Shown in pieces: positions 62,261 to 64,000 of a stretch of 64,000 bases of DNA. Each line of letters opens with the position of its first letter. Position 1 is the stretch's first letter. The position numbers and the translations under genes were made by a program. Origin of the DNA: Kosakonia oryzae (GTDB lineage Bacteria; Pseudomonadota; Gammaproteobacteria; Enterobacterales; Enterobacteriaceae); the NCBI RefSeq assembly GCF_001658025.2, contig NZ_CP014007.2:4340001-4404000 (forward strand). Reading direction: 5' to 3'. The notes beneath the pieces were generated by a model. That model had not been told where the DNA came from and did not search any database. It saw nothing but the letters and a program-made list of their open reading frames with translations.

Positions 62261-64000
62261 TTACCAGGTTTTACCAATGTTAAACTGGAACTGTTCCGCT
62301 TTGTCTCCATCGTACTTTTTAAACGGCTGGGCGTAGGAGAATACCAACGGCCCCAATGGGGACATCCATTGTAATGCGATACCAGCAGACATGCGGATAT
62401 TACTCGGATCGCTATAATCCGGAATACCCAGCGCTTTCATTTCCGCTGTATTTTGCCAATTTGTATCCCATACGCTACCTGCATCCCAGAAGAATGAAGT
62501 ACGTACAGAGTTAGCATATTTGTCACTGATAAATGGCGTCGGCGTGATGAACTCAACGCTGGCCACGCCCATGGCATTACCACCGACTGCATCATTAGAC
62601 TTACAGTATTTCGAAGCCGTTGTATTACAGTTATCCAACCCACTGCCACCGTAATAAACGGCTTTCGGACCGATGTTGTTGGACTGGAAGCCACGAACAG
62701 TGCTCGAACCACCGGCGTAGAAGTTCTCATAGAATGGCATCTCTTTGCCACCTAAACCGTCACCATAGCCCCAACGAGTACGACCCAGAATCACCCATTT
62801 GTGATCGTCATCAATCGGGAAGTAGGAGGCGGTATCCACCGTCACTTTGTAGAACTCGTTATCGGAGCCAGGAACAGTAACTTTACCGTTCAGGTTGACA
62901 CGCGAGCCCTTCGTCGGGAAATATCCACGGTCGAGGTTGTTATACGTCCAACCATAGTTGAAGGTGAAATCGTCCGCCGAATAACCGTTATTATCGCTCG
63001 TGGTGCTGGCATTCTGACCTACGGAATCCAGATAACGCCACATCGCAACCTGAGGTTCCATTTTCGACAGGCTGTTATGAACGTAACCTAAGCCCGCACG
63101 CAAGGTGTTGTACTCGTTGATCGGGAACCCAAGGGTACCATCCAGACCGTAGCTCTTGTTGGTATAAGAAGAAAGGTCCGCATCGTCAGCTTTAAAGTCG
63201 TTATAGAAGATACGACCACCGAGGCTAACGCCGTCAACCGTGAAGTACGGGTTGGTAACGGAGAATTCAGAGTAGGTCTGGTAGTCGTTTTTGGTCCCGC
63301 TGATACCCACAGAATAGCCGGTACCTAACCAGTTATCCTGCTGTACGCCGACCTGGAAGCTGACGCCGCTCTCAGTACCATAGCCAACACCGAAGTTGAA
63401 GCTACCGGTATTACGCTCTTTCACCTTATAGACAACGTCAACCTGGTCCGGGCTGCCCGGAACACGCTGCGTTTCGGTATCAACGGTCTCGAAATAGCCC
63501 AGACGGTTCAGACGCTCTTTACCCTGATCGACCAGATCGCTACCCAACCACGCCCCTTCCATCTGGCGCATTTCGCGACGCAGAACGGCATCTTTTGAGG
63601 TGTCATTGCCTTCAAAGCGGATCTTGCGAACATAAAAACGGTTGCCAGCATCCACATTGATATGCAGCTTAACGGTTTTGTCCGCATCGTTGATTTCAGG
63701 TTGAGATTGAACGCGCGGATAAGCGTAACCATAGCGACCGAGAAGCTTTTTAATATCATCTTCCATTTTGGTTACTTTGGTGCCGTTATACAGCTCGCCC
63801 GGCTCGATCTTCGTCAGGCTTTCAATCTCTGCGGAGTGACCAGCAAGGTTACCGCTCACCTGCACGCTGGAGAGCTTGTACTGCTCGCCCTCGGTCACGT
63901 TGATGGTAATGTAGATGCCTTTTTTATCCGGCGTCAGGCTAACCTGAGTCGAATCAATGTTAAAGCGGGCATAACCGCGATCCAGATAGTAGCTGCGCAA
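62261..64000 (-). CDS. bamA: Outer-membrane protein assembly factor BamA (5' end outside window)
   Basis: The frame enters from the right edge and gives the last 579 residues of a protein of about 810. It covers the end of POTRA 3, POTRA 4 and 5 and the whole 16-strand barrel. The barrel ends with the outer-membrane C-terminal signature F-N-I-G-K-T-W, with Trp rather than the more common Phe, as in E. coli BamA. The loop 6 motif V-R-G-F is present in S-T-V-R-G-F-Q-S-N. BamA catalyses folding of beta-barrel proteins. It precedes skp on the same strand. Confidence 0.97.
   Translation of the reverse strand: MRSYYLDRGYARFNIDSTQVSLTPDKKGIYITINVTEGEQYKLSSVQVSGNLAGHSAEIESLTKIEPGELYNGTKVTKMEDDIKKLLGRYGYAYPRVQSQPEINDADKTVKLHINVDAGNRFYVRKIRFEGNDTSKDAVLRREMRQMEGAWLGSDLVDQGKERLNRLGYFETVDTETQRVPGSPDQVDVVYKVKERNTGSFNFGVGYGTESGVSFQVGVQQDNWLGTGYSVGISGTKNDYQTYSEFSVTNPYFTVDGVSLGGRIFYNDFKADDADLSSYTNKSYGLDGTLGFPINEYNTLRAGLGYVHNSLSKMEPQVAMWRYLDSVGQNASTTSDNNGYSADDFTFNYGWTYNNLDRGYFPTKGSRVNLNGKVTVPGSDNEFYKVTVDTASYFPIDDDHKWVILGRTRWGYGDGLGGKEMPFYENFYAGGSSTVRGFQSNNIGPKAVYYGGSGLDNCNTTASKYCKSNDAVGGNAMGVASVEFITPTPFISDKYANSVRTSFFWDAGSVWDTNWQNTAEMKALGIPDYSDPSNIRMSAGIALQWMSPLGPLVFSYAQPFKKYDGDKAEQFQFNIGKTW

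Overview
The window is a chromosomal segment of an Enterobacteriaceae bacterium. Almost every gene has a recognisable Escherichia coli K-12 counterpart of nearly the same length, in the same local order. The rRNA operon has the enteric layout 16S-Ile-Ala-23S-5S-Asp, and the sequence is moderately GC-rich. Species cannot be fixed from the sequence alone. A garK-like gene beside gudD and an extra HxlR/EmrAB/FabF cassette suggest an Enterobacter/Kosakonia/Klebsiella-type relative rather than E. coli itself (inference).

Layout. (1) 1-22,075 matches the E. coli ~63-min block: mazG (cut by the window edge), relA, rlmD, barA, a glucarate/glycerate operon (gudP-gudX-gudD-garK), yqcC-truC-yqcA, the CsrB sRNA, syd, queF, ppnN, sdaC, sdaB, xni. 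(2) About 22,076-22,552 is a junction with no recognised gene. (3) 22,553-64,000 matches the E. coli ~4-5-min block, read backwards: tRNA-Asp, dnaQ/rnhA, yafS/gloB, mltD, yafD, yafC, dkgB, the extra cassette (29,978-34,415), an rRNA operon, gmhB, metNIQ, rcsF-trmO, proS, nlpE, arfB-yaeQ, yaeP-rof, tilS, yaeR, ldcC, accA, dnaE, rnhB, lpxB, lpxA, fabZ, lpxD, skp and the C-terminal part of bamA. Relative to E. coli K-12, the join of blocks 1 and 3 is what one inversion spanning oriC would produce.

How the genes work together. BarA is the sensor kinase that, through UvrY, activates csrB; an 18-bp UvrY-type inverted repeat lies upstream of csrB here. RelA makes (p)ppGpp, and PpnN, also in the window, is a known (p)ppGpp-responsive nucleosidase. 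The gud genes import and dehydrate glucarate, and the GarK-type kinase acts at the end of that pathway. The bamA-skp-lpxD-fabZ-lpxA-lpxB-rnhB-dnaE-accA run groups outer-membrane assembly, lipid A synthesis, fatty-acid synthesis and replication genes on one strand. MetNIQ is a methionine importer preceded by a MetJ box.

The best candidate for a less-described system is the four-gene cassette at 29,978-34,415. It has an HxlR-type regulator, an EmrA-like adaptor, an EmrB-like pump and a second FabF-type ketoacyl-ACP synthase, with overlaps or short gaps between genes. Efflux plus a duplicated drug target suggests protection against fatty-acid-synthesis inhibitors; this is a hypothesis. I saw no CRISPR array, prophage or intact insertion sequence.
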